Positions 35,801 through 45,784 of a DNA stretch of 64,000 nt are shown piece after piece (position 1 is the first letter of the stretch; each line of letters begins with the position of its first letter). Position numbers and translations under genes: made by a program. The stretch comes from Tigriopus japonicus (lineage: Eukaryota > Arthropoda > Copepoda > Harpacticoida > Harpacticidae), in contig CM021318.1 in NCBI GenBank assembly GCA_010645155.1, positions 9,580,889 through 9,644,888 of the forward strand, read 5' to 3'. The notes beneath the pieces were generated by a model. That model saw only the letters and a list, made by a program, of their open reading frames with translations, was not told the DNA's origin and made no database searches.

Positions 35801-38800
35801 AACCACTCCCATGTTCGTAGAATTAAGACACCACTCTGCAATGACGAATTTTGCACGGATTGACCACAAAAGGCAATTGCATTTCTTGCTCTCGTTGATG
35901 ATTCCTCGGTCTGACCCAATTTCCAGGAAGCCTCCACTCCAATCAAAGTCAGGTTGCGTTGTTTTTTTACCATCCATGGTCATTTGGCATGAAACTGCAA
36001 AATTGGNNNNNNNNNNNNNNNNNNNNNNNNNNNNNNNNNNNNNNNNNNNNNNNNNNNNNNNNNNNNNNNNNNNNNNNNNNNNNNNNNNNNNNNNNNNGTA
36101 TTTCCCACTCTCTGAATGGAAAAAAAAATCGATTAGGAAACCAACAAACCACTCCCATGTTCGTAGAATTATAACATCACTCTGAAATGGCGAATTTTGC
36201 ACGGATTGACCACAAAAGGCAATTGCATTTCTTGCTCTCGTTGATGATTCCTCGGTCTGACCCAATTTCCAGGAAGCCTCCAGTCCAATCAAAGTCAGGT
36301 TGCGTTGTTTTTTTACCATCCATGGTCATTTGGCATGAAACTGCAAAATTGGACTGAGATGGGAATTTTTAGAACCACGTCCCTATCCTAAATACCCCAT
36401 TCCAACATTGGTTTACCACGTAGGGGTTATCTCCTTTGTTAGATCAAATACCTTGTCTTTTCTTTCTCGCATCTTCCAATTGTTTGTGTCCAAGCCTTCC
36501 ATGTGCTCAGAATGTTAGGATGCCATAAATAATTCCCTTTTCCATGTTCCTTTTCAGTGGTGTGTCTTTCTTGGAGTTTGGTGGGCGTGGGAGGATCCAT
36601 CTCTTCATCGTCGTCTTCTTCTTCAGATCGCGATTTCTTTGACGACGACAGTAATGACATGTTTGACCAAATGGAGAAAGAGGATCGATTCCACGAAGCC
36701 TTGGACGAAGGCTTTGACACTTGGGAAGAGAGGTGAGGACGACTTCAGTTCTAGAAACAGAAATGTCACTCTAGTTCAGTCAGTGGAGATATGTTTTGAA
36801 CACACTTCATTGATCCGGCAGCCAGGGTGCTAAGTGACTTGATTAATCATGCATTGCTCTTGTTTGACCAAAGCAGTTGAATGAGCAATTTTGCCAGCGA
36901 CTCCCAGAAATTGCAAATTCCGGTTTTGAATCCCGTAGGAAAATGTTTCCAACTGCAAATACCATCCCACTTATGGTACAGGCTTGGTGTCTGCCAAATC
37001 GGAGTATCATTTCTCTTAGACCTCTAAGCACGACCATAAGGGAGCTTCTAATCTCGACAAGCTATCGAATAATTTTAGGGATGCAGGACATGGAATGTCC
37101 TAAAAAGCAAGAGAGGGACGTAAAGTAGACAGGAAATCGGGGCAAACTGTGTTTGTTACATTGTTGGCGAAATTGGACCTGGAAATGGGGGAGAGGGCTT
37201 TTGAATATCTTACGTCTTTGTTCCAAGAAATAAGTTGTGAAATTAGAATAGTGCATTGAATAGGTTCTAATTTCATTAAGTTATGGATTACTAAAAGTGT
37301 AAAGGCTCAAGATCGTTCATCTTGAGCCAGAATGGTAGAGGCATGGAGCTTTTTCGCGCGCTTTTTTTTCGAAGTCGCACAAAAGGAGAAGGAGGTCAAT
37401 AAAAGCTATTATGACCTGAGAAAAAAATGCCACCATAAGACGACCTTCCTTCGTCTTTGATGCCATCTATAGGTGGTTTTGTAAGCTTCAATTGAATTGC
37501 TCCATAAATTCACCACTTGGTCTTTACTTTATTTCATGTTATCACTAATCTGAGGTTAGTCGCTTTAGAAATTTCAAAAGGTCCCTAAATTCTTACAATC
37601 TCGACCTTGTTTCCAATATTGCTTTTTTGCATTGCATGACTGTTGGTTCTATTTTGATTATCTAAATTACAAACATAGGGCATATGTTCTAATGTGCACT
37701 TTGTGCTTTTGAGTGGCTTTTAGAGTATACAATAATTATCAAGTGCGCCCTGTTTGGCTAATTCCATCTCAAAATCAATATAATTTGTCTATAAAGCTAT
37801 CACATTAATGATTGAAGTGCCAAGGAAGTCCTGAAACACTTGAACCTACTCACTTATTGGCACGTGACCTTTCAGATGCCTCAAAATAGGAGGTCAAGCC
37901 GTTTTAGACGATTGGCTTCAAGCCCAAGAAAATCTGGTTTATTGTGTGATGAGAAATTTTGATATGGCCAAAATCCAGCGGCAAATGGACATGTCGGGCA
38001 AGAACAAGAATCTGGATTTGGACGTCGTGTTCAAAGAGCATTGCGGGTAAGAACATCGACTTTTCGACACATCTTTGTTGTAATCAAATCTATCCCTTCT
38101 TGTTTTTTTTTTTTTTAATTTTCAGTGAACCTGTGGCTAAAACTCGTCCTTGTATCGAGGACTTTTTGGAGGTTTCTCGAGGTTGCATCGGACAGGACGA
38201 GGATCGAAACAGTTTGAATATTACCATGCATATGATTGACGCAGCGGTGGATTTTGTATGCTACAATAACGGAGGTCGTTTGGCTTGTAAGCTTTTGAGG
38301 GTTTCATGATGATTTGAGGTTAAGGATGATATTATTACCAGTTTGTTATTCCAGTATTTATGTCCGAATCCGGAATGGATTGTATGAAAACTCATCAAGA
38401 CGGAATAATGAAATGTGTGGATTCTAAAGCGCCGGAATTGTTCCACAAGCGATCCAAAAGTAACATTAACACCATCCTGTTTGATGCCCAAAATTGCAGG
38501 TACGACTTAAGAATTGAATTAAGCATTGGTCTCTCGTTCAAAATCTCAAAATATAGTAAGAAAACAAGATGAGTAGAGTGCGAAAATAAGTCTGGTTCTT
38601 GAAACGTTTTAAATTTATAAAGAGCTCGCAAATTAATGGAGCTTAAACAACTTTTAGAACACCAATGCTTGTTTTTAAGGGCGCAACCTTTCTGAGAAGA
38701 ATAAAGTAGCTAAAACAATTAGGACCTAGTAGAAAATTTTGTTACTTCTCGTTTGTGTTGGCGTGGAAACCGAAGGAGACTTTTGGGAAGACCAACCAAA

Positions 38801-39520
38801 AGGGTTTAAGCCCTTGATTTACCGGCTTGTTCCGACTAATTTGAAATCCAGTAGATCATCCATAAAATCCAAAGACAGACAGCTTTGGTTTTCCTCCTCG
38901 GATTGATTTTGATTTTTGGATTATATTATTTTTTTCTCTGGTAATTTCAATTTTATACTTATTGCAATTTTAATTTCAATCTTTTAATTATGCAAATATT
39001 GCATTGGATTTCTTGTAGTTTAATTCAAATAAGAGTAAACTTGTGACCTTGAAAATAATTTTGTCAAGTTTGAATGAATTGGTAACCCAAAAAATAGGCG
39101 TTTCGAAAACCTCTCAAGACATGAGCTCAACTTATTTCATCATAATTTAAGTGACGTTAAAACCATCAATCCATCATGGTTTTTCTTTATCCAATACATA
39201 TTAACCGGATGGAAAAACTGCTGGCTATTTGAACCTTAATTTTAATACTAACCCTCGATTTTATTCGATTTTCTAGGAAAGGCGATATGGTTCGTGAATG
39301 CATCGAAAAAGAGCTCTTGAAATGTGATGATCCCACCCCTTCGAATGTGGTCAACAGTATGATGTTGGCCATGAAAGACGTCACGCCCTGCAAACAAATA
39401 TCATCCCGATACGCGGCTTCTAAAGCACCTTCTCGGTATTTTTCCCAAGGGATTCTGGCCACATTCCAACCGTTTTGGCTTAGTCTCGTTGCCATCATGG
39501 GCAAAACACTTTTGAGTTGA
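26833..39520 (+). CDS. 27-kDa hemolymph glycoprotein-like secreted protein (DUF1397), 6 exons
   Basis: Exons 26833-26863, 36558-36732, 37876-38046, 38126-38286, 38355-38499 and 39277-39520 join in phase to 308 aa. Exon 1 (MNRLTLNAIT, donor gtaagc) plus the start of exon 2 (VVCLSWSLVGVGG) make a signal peptide. A polySer/Asp/Glu stretch follows. The body matches the arthropod DUF1397 pattern: EERCLKIGGQAVLDDW, RPCIEDFLEVSRGC, VDFVCYNNGGRLALFM, GMDCM...GIMKCV, ILFDAQNC, LLKCDDPTPSNVVNSMM, VTPC. The mature protein has 12 cysteines, enough for six disulfides. The C-terminus, unusually, ends in a hydrophobic stretch (FWLSLVAIMG). Known family members are secreted hemolymph proteins of unclear function. 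The exon 1 assignment spans a 9.7-kb intron and is inferred from phase and from completing the signal peptide; exons 2-6 are firm. A distant AATAAA is at about 40194. Confidence 0.82.
31354..31545 (+). mobile_element. tRNA-derived SINE (Ser/Leu-tRNA-like head)
   Basis: The head agagtggccgcgcgtactaatgcg, a long variable-arm region and box B GGTTCGAATCC resemble a type II tRNA. A body and an A-rich tail (aataaaaaataaaaataaat) follow. Acceptor-stem pairing is not conserved, so it is a retroposon rather than a tRNA gene. The block cattccttgtagcggt near its 3' end also occurs at about 2592. It lies in intron 1 of the DUF1397 gene. Confidence 0.65.
33193..34068. mobile_element. Complete nonautonomous hAT element with perfect 8-bp target duplication
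   Basis: Termini TAGTGATGGACCGAAAG and CTTTCGGTCCATCACTA are exact inverted repeats. The 8-bp sequence GTTATTGC occurs immediately outside both ends (33185-33192 and 34069-34076). Both sub-terminal regions are rich in ttcggtttcgg/ccgaaa. At 876 bp it encodes no transposase. Related fragments are at 1013 and 41548. Confidence 0.95.
35754..36006. repeat. ~253-bp repeat unit, copy 1 (left of the gap)
   Basis: From gtatttcccactctctg to gcaaaattgg this is nearly identical to 36098-36352, with a handful of substitutions (for example ttaagacaccactctgcaatgacg against ttataacatcactctgaaatggcg). It ends exactly at the gap. Confidence 0.9.
36007..36097. other. Assembly gap (91 N)
   Basis: Run of N between two near-identical repeat copies; the true length and copy number are unknown. 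Confidence 1.
36098..36352. repeat. ~255-bp repeat unit, copy 2 (right of the gap)
   Basis: Second copy of the unit at 35754-36006, starting directly after the gap. The pair suggests a tandem array that collapsed in assembly. Confidence 0.9.
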
Positions 39521-41547
39521 GGATCCGAAGCCAGTCTAGGAACAAATACAAGTGGTTTTTTTTAAATTATTGTGAACTGAGGAGATCTGTCCACCCAAAA
39601 ATCACATATCCGCCATCAGATCCAGTGAAAAAAAGTGAGGAGTGAACGATGCATCTGATCTTGCCAGACTCAAACTACAACTTGAAGACTTCTTGTCAGT
39701 GTTGCCATTTAAATACTAAGAAAAAAATGTGAAAGTTGCCACCGCCGAAACTGACCAGAATATGAAAGATGGCGACAACGTTACAAACCAATCTACTTTA
39801 ACCCTTGCTTTCAGTATTGTGATACTTTTTCGAAAATAATGAAAAAGCCCTATGGTTTGTAGGACTCTTCTAAGGCAACCAAGGGCGATTCAAAGACGAA
39901 ATCAAGAGCACTCAACCCTTCCTTAATTTGGTATAAGCCTTTGAAATGCCTTCCGAAGTGAAACTATCATTATTATTATCATCAACAATAACCAATTATT
40001 GTAGCGAATGTTTCTGAGACGTCTCTAGTCAAGACGATCCGTCGCAGATCGAATTGATATCACTTCCAATTGAACACGCAATTTGGCCATTTAAGCAAGC
40101 ACTCTTTCGTGTCTTTTCGTCGACCGTTTGGTGTAAACACAAGTGTTACAATCATCCATTTATAATCCATATAGTCGTGCTCAATTGTACATATGAATAA
40201 AAATGTTTGTACCCACTAGACATTTCAAATGATTTGCTCGTGGAAAATGAGCATGGTATTACATTTTAAAAAAAAATCAATACTTTTTATGTAACATATG
40301 TCTTTGCATATTGTGTCAGAAGATGTCTGATTTTATGGAGTGAGTGAGTATCCATTTTTCACGAATTTAAAAAAAATTGCATTACCAACGAAAATGAGAA
40401 AGCATGTTCAGACATTGACAAAGTGCCTTTCTCCATTCATGAAGTTCAAATGAGTTTTGGGTGGTGCAGCAAATTTATGTCATTTTTCTTCAAGAAGTTT
40501 TTCGATAACTAGCTAAATCAGTAAAAATTATTGAATCCCGACCATCAGGTTGTAAATGAAGAAGTTTTGTTCATTATTGGTGTAAATTTAACATTTAAAG
40601 TGTTGCAGGTCAAATACCACATTGTTGCGTTAGAGACGATATCCTTGATTTGACCAAGAAAAAATAACATTTTTTTTTGCCTCAGGAGGACCATTTTTTT
40701 GGATTGATTGTTCCGGTTTTTTGGCCCTCCTGACACCTGAAAAGCAAACGAAACGGAACTGAACGAAATCAGGGGCAAATGAACCTTTCCTTATCTGTTT
40801 TGGACTTACTATAGGATGAAGTCTATTAAACCTATACCAATTTCTCTCTTTTTTAAAACGAAATCCAATGCTTGGAATTTTAGGATCTAGATGCCCTATC
40901 TATTGAAAGAGGGCACCCCAGCAAAGTTGGTTGTTTGAATGGTGAAAATGTCTTGAGGTGACAAAAATACTGTACTAGCTTTCTGTAATTTTCTCAATAA
41001 ATGCAGGGAATTCCTGAAGATTTGGAGTACCTAGAGAACATTGTTATTCGGCAAACTTACGTTTTCAGGGAAACATCACAGAACCGACTTCAAACCAATG
41101 CCATCAACATCCTAGAATTCGAAGCATTCGATTTATTTAAAAAAAGAGAAATTTGATAACTGCACACACAAGTGGCAAAATTCAGCCCTTAATATTATTG
41201 AAATAGCTTGACATGTATGTATTATCCGACAGCGTTTGTGTGAACAGGAGAACACGATTTCAAATTACAAAGCTAAAAGACATCCAAGGCTTCCTAAACA
41301 TACCTTATTAGTACCTAAATACCTAATTCCCTTCATATACCACCTTTTTCTTCCACTCAATTTTTGATTGGTCTAATGGTCGTGTAGACCTAAAATATTG
41401 CTCAACTCTATTTTGCACATTTCTAATTTGTGCTGTGTTCTTTGCACCATATCCCGTAATCAATCAATGCACGTAAAATAAAAAGGGCTAATACCACAAT
41501 TTTTCTCACACTGTAGTGCTTGTTAGCCTTTGGATTGGTTCTTACAC
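39521..41547. other. 3' flank of the DUF1397 gene and intergenic DNA
   Basis: Contains a plus-strand AATAAA at about 40194-40200 that could end the DUF1397 transcript. No other gene or clear repeat was seen. Confidence 0.35.
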
Positions 41548-41612
41548 TTAACCGAAGCCGAAATCTTTCCCAATTTCGGCCCAAATTTCAGCTTTTGGCC
41601 CATCGCAGTCCT
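41548..41612. mobile_element. Degenerate fragment of the hAT MITE family
   Basis: Taaccgaagccgaaatc, tttcggcccaaatttcagcttttggcccatcgc resembles the terminal third of the 33193-34068 element. It directly adjoins the left arm of the inverted repeat at 41615. Confidence 0.4.
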
Positions 41613-41614
41613 TG

Positions 41615-43442
41615 GAGAATCAACCATCAATTTGACTACCTGGCCTCTCAAGGGTTTCATATCTGCCACTTTTTCATTGAGTACTCGATGAAATACGAAA
41701 AATATTTACATTTTAATAAAAATGGGTATTTTTGAACATTCCCGCCCTAAAAAGTGAGTTCGAAGGATATTTTTCCTGAGGCAAAAGAAAGTGTGACCAA
41801 AAAGTGCAATAAAAGACAAAATTGTATCTGTCTGTGGGTTCTGTTATGCATCTGAATTGATATTATGAGCTTTTACAAAACGTTATAACAATATCTTTGA
41901 AGTTTTTAGTTGATATTTCTTAAAAATCTAGGTAGTGTAAGACATCATCGCAAAAGACTTTCATGAAACAATTCTGATGTACATAATTTTGATGTTTTGA
42001 GTTGGTCAACATTCAACTACACAAATAATTTATTGAACTTGAACAGATTTTTTTGTGTCAAGTATTTGGCATGTTTAAGTCAGAGTTAGTCCGTTATTTA
42101 CGCGGAGGATAAGATTCGGTTTTTGGGTCTTCTCAATGTTTATCAAGACTACCATACGTAGATTTTTGCCAACAAGGTCCTGGGCCAAATCAAATTCTCC
42201 ATGTCTCGAGTGAGAGTTTTTCACAAAGAAATCACGATTCGTCTGTTCTTGAGGCAAATGATGTTCGCCTCAATTTGAAATGAATAGATGATATTCCATT
42301 TTTATGCCTTGACCCTCTTCATGAGTTTTTATTCTGTGTAACAATTGATCACTCAAATGAACAAGACGTATTTTATAAATTTTAGGGAGGTTTAAAAAAA
42401 TACATTTTTGAGCACAATGCAGCTTTTCCATCCAATTCTTTCTGACGCCATACTAAGAGCCATATATGCATTATTCTCCTTTTGGGTGAATTGGTTTCAT
42501 GGACGTTGAGATTGTTTATTTGATAATCCAGTTGCATTGTCTTTGAGAAGTTCTGACGCCTCGTTGATTTGTAACACAAACTCATGGAATACCATCCACT
42601 GCTCAATGTTTTCAGTAATCCAAAAATCCTAAGGTATTGTTCCACAGCGGTGGGTCTCGCTCGACCTGGTCCAACTCAATAATTTTCATTTGATTCTGTA
42701 TCGTCTTGGATTGATAAGGGGTTGACTTGCTTTTGCATTTCTATCAATGATTAGTTTGATCCCTCGCAATTGACTCTTTTTTGTTCTCCACATGCAAGAG
42801 AAACTGATCTGTTTGTGCTGGTTTGCACCATTTCTTCCAATGATTTAGATTGTACAAGAGTTTTGGTAAAACGATGGTTGGTTCAGAAGGGAAAGACAGT
42901 TCATTTCATGGTGATCCATTTGCAAAAGCTTTGGCTACACAAAACGGGAATTTTCTGAGTCTTACAACTCTGCAAACCACAAACAAATGGCAATTATTAG
43001 TCTTAAACCAAGTGCCAAGAGAGGGTTCTCAATTCGTTTAACGACTTGAAGAATGTCAACAAATGCAGGGTGGCTTCCACAGACGACTGTGGCCTTGTTG
43101 GCAACAATTCTACTTCTTGATGCGTACAATTTAAAATCTCAATAATTGGAAGCCATCCTCTGATGAGATATTTCGTACTTGAGTAATGTCTGAAGTGTTC
43201 CATATCAATTTAGACAGAGTCGTAATATGAACGAATGAACCATTCGTCGAAAAGGTTGGTCACACTCAAGATCATGTTGAAAATGGATGATATTCAAACT
43301 GACGATTTAGAGCGGGAATGTTCAAAAAGAGCCGGTTTTATTAAAATATGAATATTTTTCGTATTTCATCGAGTATCTAATGAAAAAGTGGCATATATGA
43401 AGCCCTTGAGAGGCCAGGTAGCCAAATTGATGGTTGATTCTC
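41615..43442. mobile_element. 1.8-kb element with ~137-bp inverted terminal arms
   Basis: The left arm 41615-41751 (gagaatcaaccatcaatttg, ctggcctctcaagg, atgaaatacgaaaaatattt, gaacattcccgcc) pairs with the right arm 43306-43442 (gcgggaatgttcaaaaa, atatttttcgtatttcat, ccttgagaggccagg, caaattgatggttgattctc). The interior shows no transposase. The short frames at 42075-42257 (-), 42382-42645 (-) and 42770-43041 (+) are not recognisable. No clear target duplication. Confidence 0.75.
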
Positions 43443-43803
43443 TTTGAGAGCATCTTTAATTCTTTTCTCAATGACATTTTCACACCGTGATTTAGTGAAT
43501 GTGATATCGGGTTCTCAGTTCATAATCGTAGGAACCTAAGAAATATTTCGCCATTAGATATGTGGGAAAGAATAGCACATCAGAAGAATAGCACGTCAGG
43601 AATTAATTACCCCGGGTGTAAGTCGGATGGGTTCTAGCTCGTGTCCGAGAGCTTTCCAGACTCGTTCCATTCCCGACGGGAAACGGACAATTTCCTTGAT
43701 GTCTCATGGTGTTTTATTGAGCGTGAGAGGTCACTTTCAAATTCCAGAAACTTTTGAGACCAGTTTATAGATGTAAATGGAATGCCGAACACTTATTTGA
43801 ATT

Positions 43804-44172
43804 TAGTTAATTAGGTCATGGGCAAAAACTTTATAATGTTACTTAAAACATACTTAAAAACAAATATTTGAAAATTTCATTTGACCAAATTCTCAGATGT
43901 ACAAAGAGCAGTGTTGCTCTAAAATTTTTCGAAAATCTATTTAGCAGATCTTTTTTCAACGGCTTTTTCGTTCAGCATTCTCGAAGGACCAAACAGGACG
44001 GTCATTACATCAATTTAGACAAACGGCTTGGTAGAATTCGACAATATTTTAGTTAAGCTCGCCCATAAGACTACTTGAGAATTGAGTGGAAAAAAATGCT
44101 TAAAAAAATGTTTTTAAACATATTTTAAGTGAATTTACATCGCGTTTTTGCCCGTGGCCTAATTAACAGAGT
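43804..44172. mobile_element. Foldback element of family C
   Basis: The left end ttaattaggtcatgggcaaaaact...acttaaaacatacttaaaaac pairs with the right end gtttttaaacatattttaagt...gtttttgcccgtggcctaattaa. The arms are about 65 bases and the loop about 230. Part of it recurs at 23969-24110. Confidence 0.65.
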
Positions 44173-45784
44173 TTTGATTCAAATTTGGTATTGCATTCAC
44201 ACCTCAAAATAGGTCTCAAAAGTTTTTGGAATTTGAAAATGACTTCAAACGCTCAAAAAAACACCGTGGCTTGGCAACCGAGCCGAGTTCGAATTTGAGG
44301 TGTCGAGGTGTCGAGGTTTCGCAGTTGCCATTTTTCCCCCACATCGGACCGTTCCAGATGTTCCAGCGAAGGACCAAAATTCACATTCAAACTTGTTCAT
44401 TCTATTTGGGTTTAAGTTATGTGCTAACGTTCGTCTTAATTTCATTCTATCCCTTTGTCCGAAATCAGAGTCTAAAGTTTTGCTTTTGGACTTGAAAGGA
44501 GAAATCATCTTTGGAAGGAACAAAAGTCCCCGAATAAAATAGGGTTTGTTTTCACGAAACCTCGAGAGCATTTTGTCGAACTCAAACCAGCATTTTCCAG
44601 GGTAGATCACATCTAGTCAGTTACGAGTATCTAATCAAAGCGATCTTGATTGGAGCACGTCAAAGTGAGTTTCAATGGTAGATTACCAAATTGAATTTAC
44701 TTTGAGCGTGGCATATTTGGGCTCAGCTCGAAATACCTCCCGTGGATCGGTGTAATCACAATCTGACGTATGAATAAATCTTCCAAGCCAAAAACCTTCT
44801 AAACTATGAAAGTAATTTCAGCACAGACTAACACTTATGAAGTTGTTTCGTCGAATTCTCGAGTTTGGATGTAGAAAATGAAAGTAGGGGGACAATTACT
44901 GTCGTCATTTTAGTGTTTTAGTAATAGTGTTGACACAAAAAAATGACTTGCAGGGAAAACATTCCCTGGCATCGGTTAAAAACCCGAGAACAAAGCCAGG
45001 AAAAAAATTACAATATGTAATCCTTAACTCCTTCGCAAATGATATTCCCTATGTTTATACCCATACAGTAGCGTAGCAGGTCTGAAATGGGCTTCTTGGA
45101 AAGATCAAATTTTACAACCAACCCATCAAGACAACGACTTGTGTCTTGCTTGCCAACTTGAAGAACTCCGTCTTTAAATATTGGTATTAGGATCGAGTTT
45201 CAAGATAAGCCATGTGCTCACATATTGGGCGAATGGCGTATGGCAGGGGGAAAAAGATCTAAATCGGCTTCGAATGACTTGATCTGCGGTCTACTGATTT
45301 CGAAGAGAACACTTGCCTCGTTGATGTTTACCAATCCAAAGGGGGCGACGGCAAGAGCCATAAAAGTAAATGGTTTTGGGGGCCCTGATTCGAGTGGAAA
45401 TTCTAGTCACGTTCCTTTGGAAGTTACATTTAAACAGTGTTTGCTCGAATTAGAGAGGCCACCAAAAACTCCATTGAAAGAGAGCCCAAAATACTGTGTT
45501 TTGATTTATTCATCTTTATTTTTAATGAAAGATCGTCGTCAATGGTGTATGGTGGTTGGCATCGTGTCAGAATCTCGACTCATTTGTTGAGAATTCGATT
45601 CGCCTCGGGAGATTGATGTGGATATTCATGGATTTGCATCTCGGGGATTTCTCTTTCTCCTTGACTTTGACTCACAAATTTGGCGTGGGCGATTATGAGC
45701 TAATTTTGGGCAGTCAGCACCGCCTCTCTGAATTTTGTCTTTTTCACTGGGCAGGCATCACTGATGTTGTTTGTTTGCGTTGGT
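44173..45784. other. Intergenic, no gene seen
   Basis: Includes the likely 3' UTR of the downstream minus-strand gene; minus-strand AATAAA candidates lie at about 45505-45518. Frames at 44245-44610 (-) and 45225-45590 (+) have no recognisable domain. Confidence 0.35.

Larger units (their letters stand above)
26864..36557 (+). other. 9.7-kb first intron of the DUF1397 gene
   Basis: It runs from gtaagc to ccttttcag. Apart from the SINE, the hAT MITE, the duplicated block and the gap, I see only short frames without domains (for example 28269-28598, 30514-30897, 34686-34994). A separate gene nested in this interval cannot be excluded. Confidence 0.5.

Noticed and set aside
35711..36319. 202-aa minus-strand ORF across the N gap
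   Set aside because: The frame includes untranslatable N and simply reads the tandem repeat copies; no domain.
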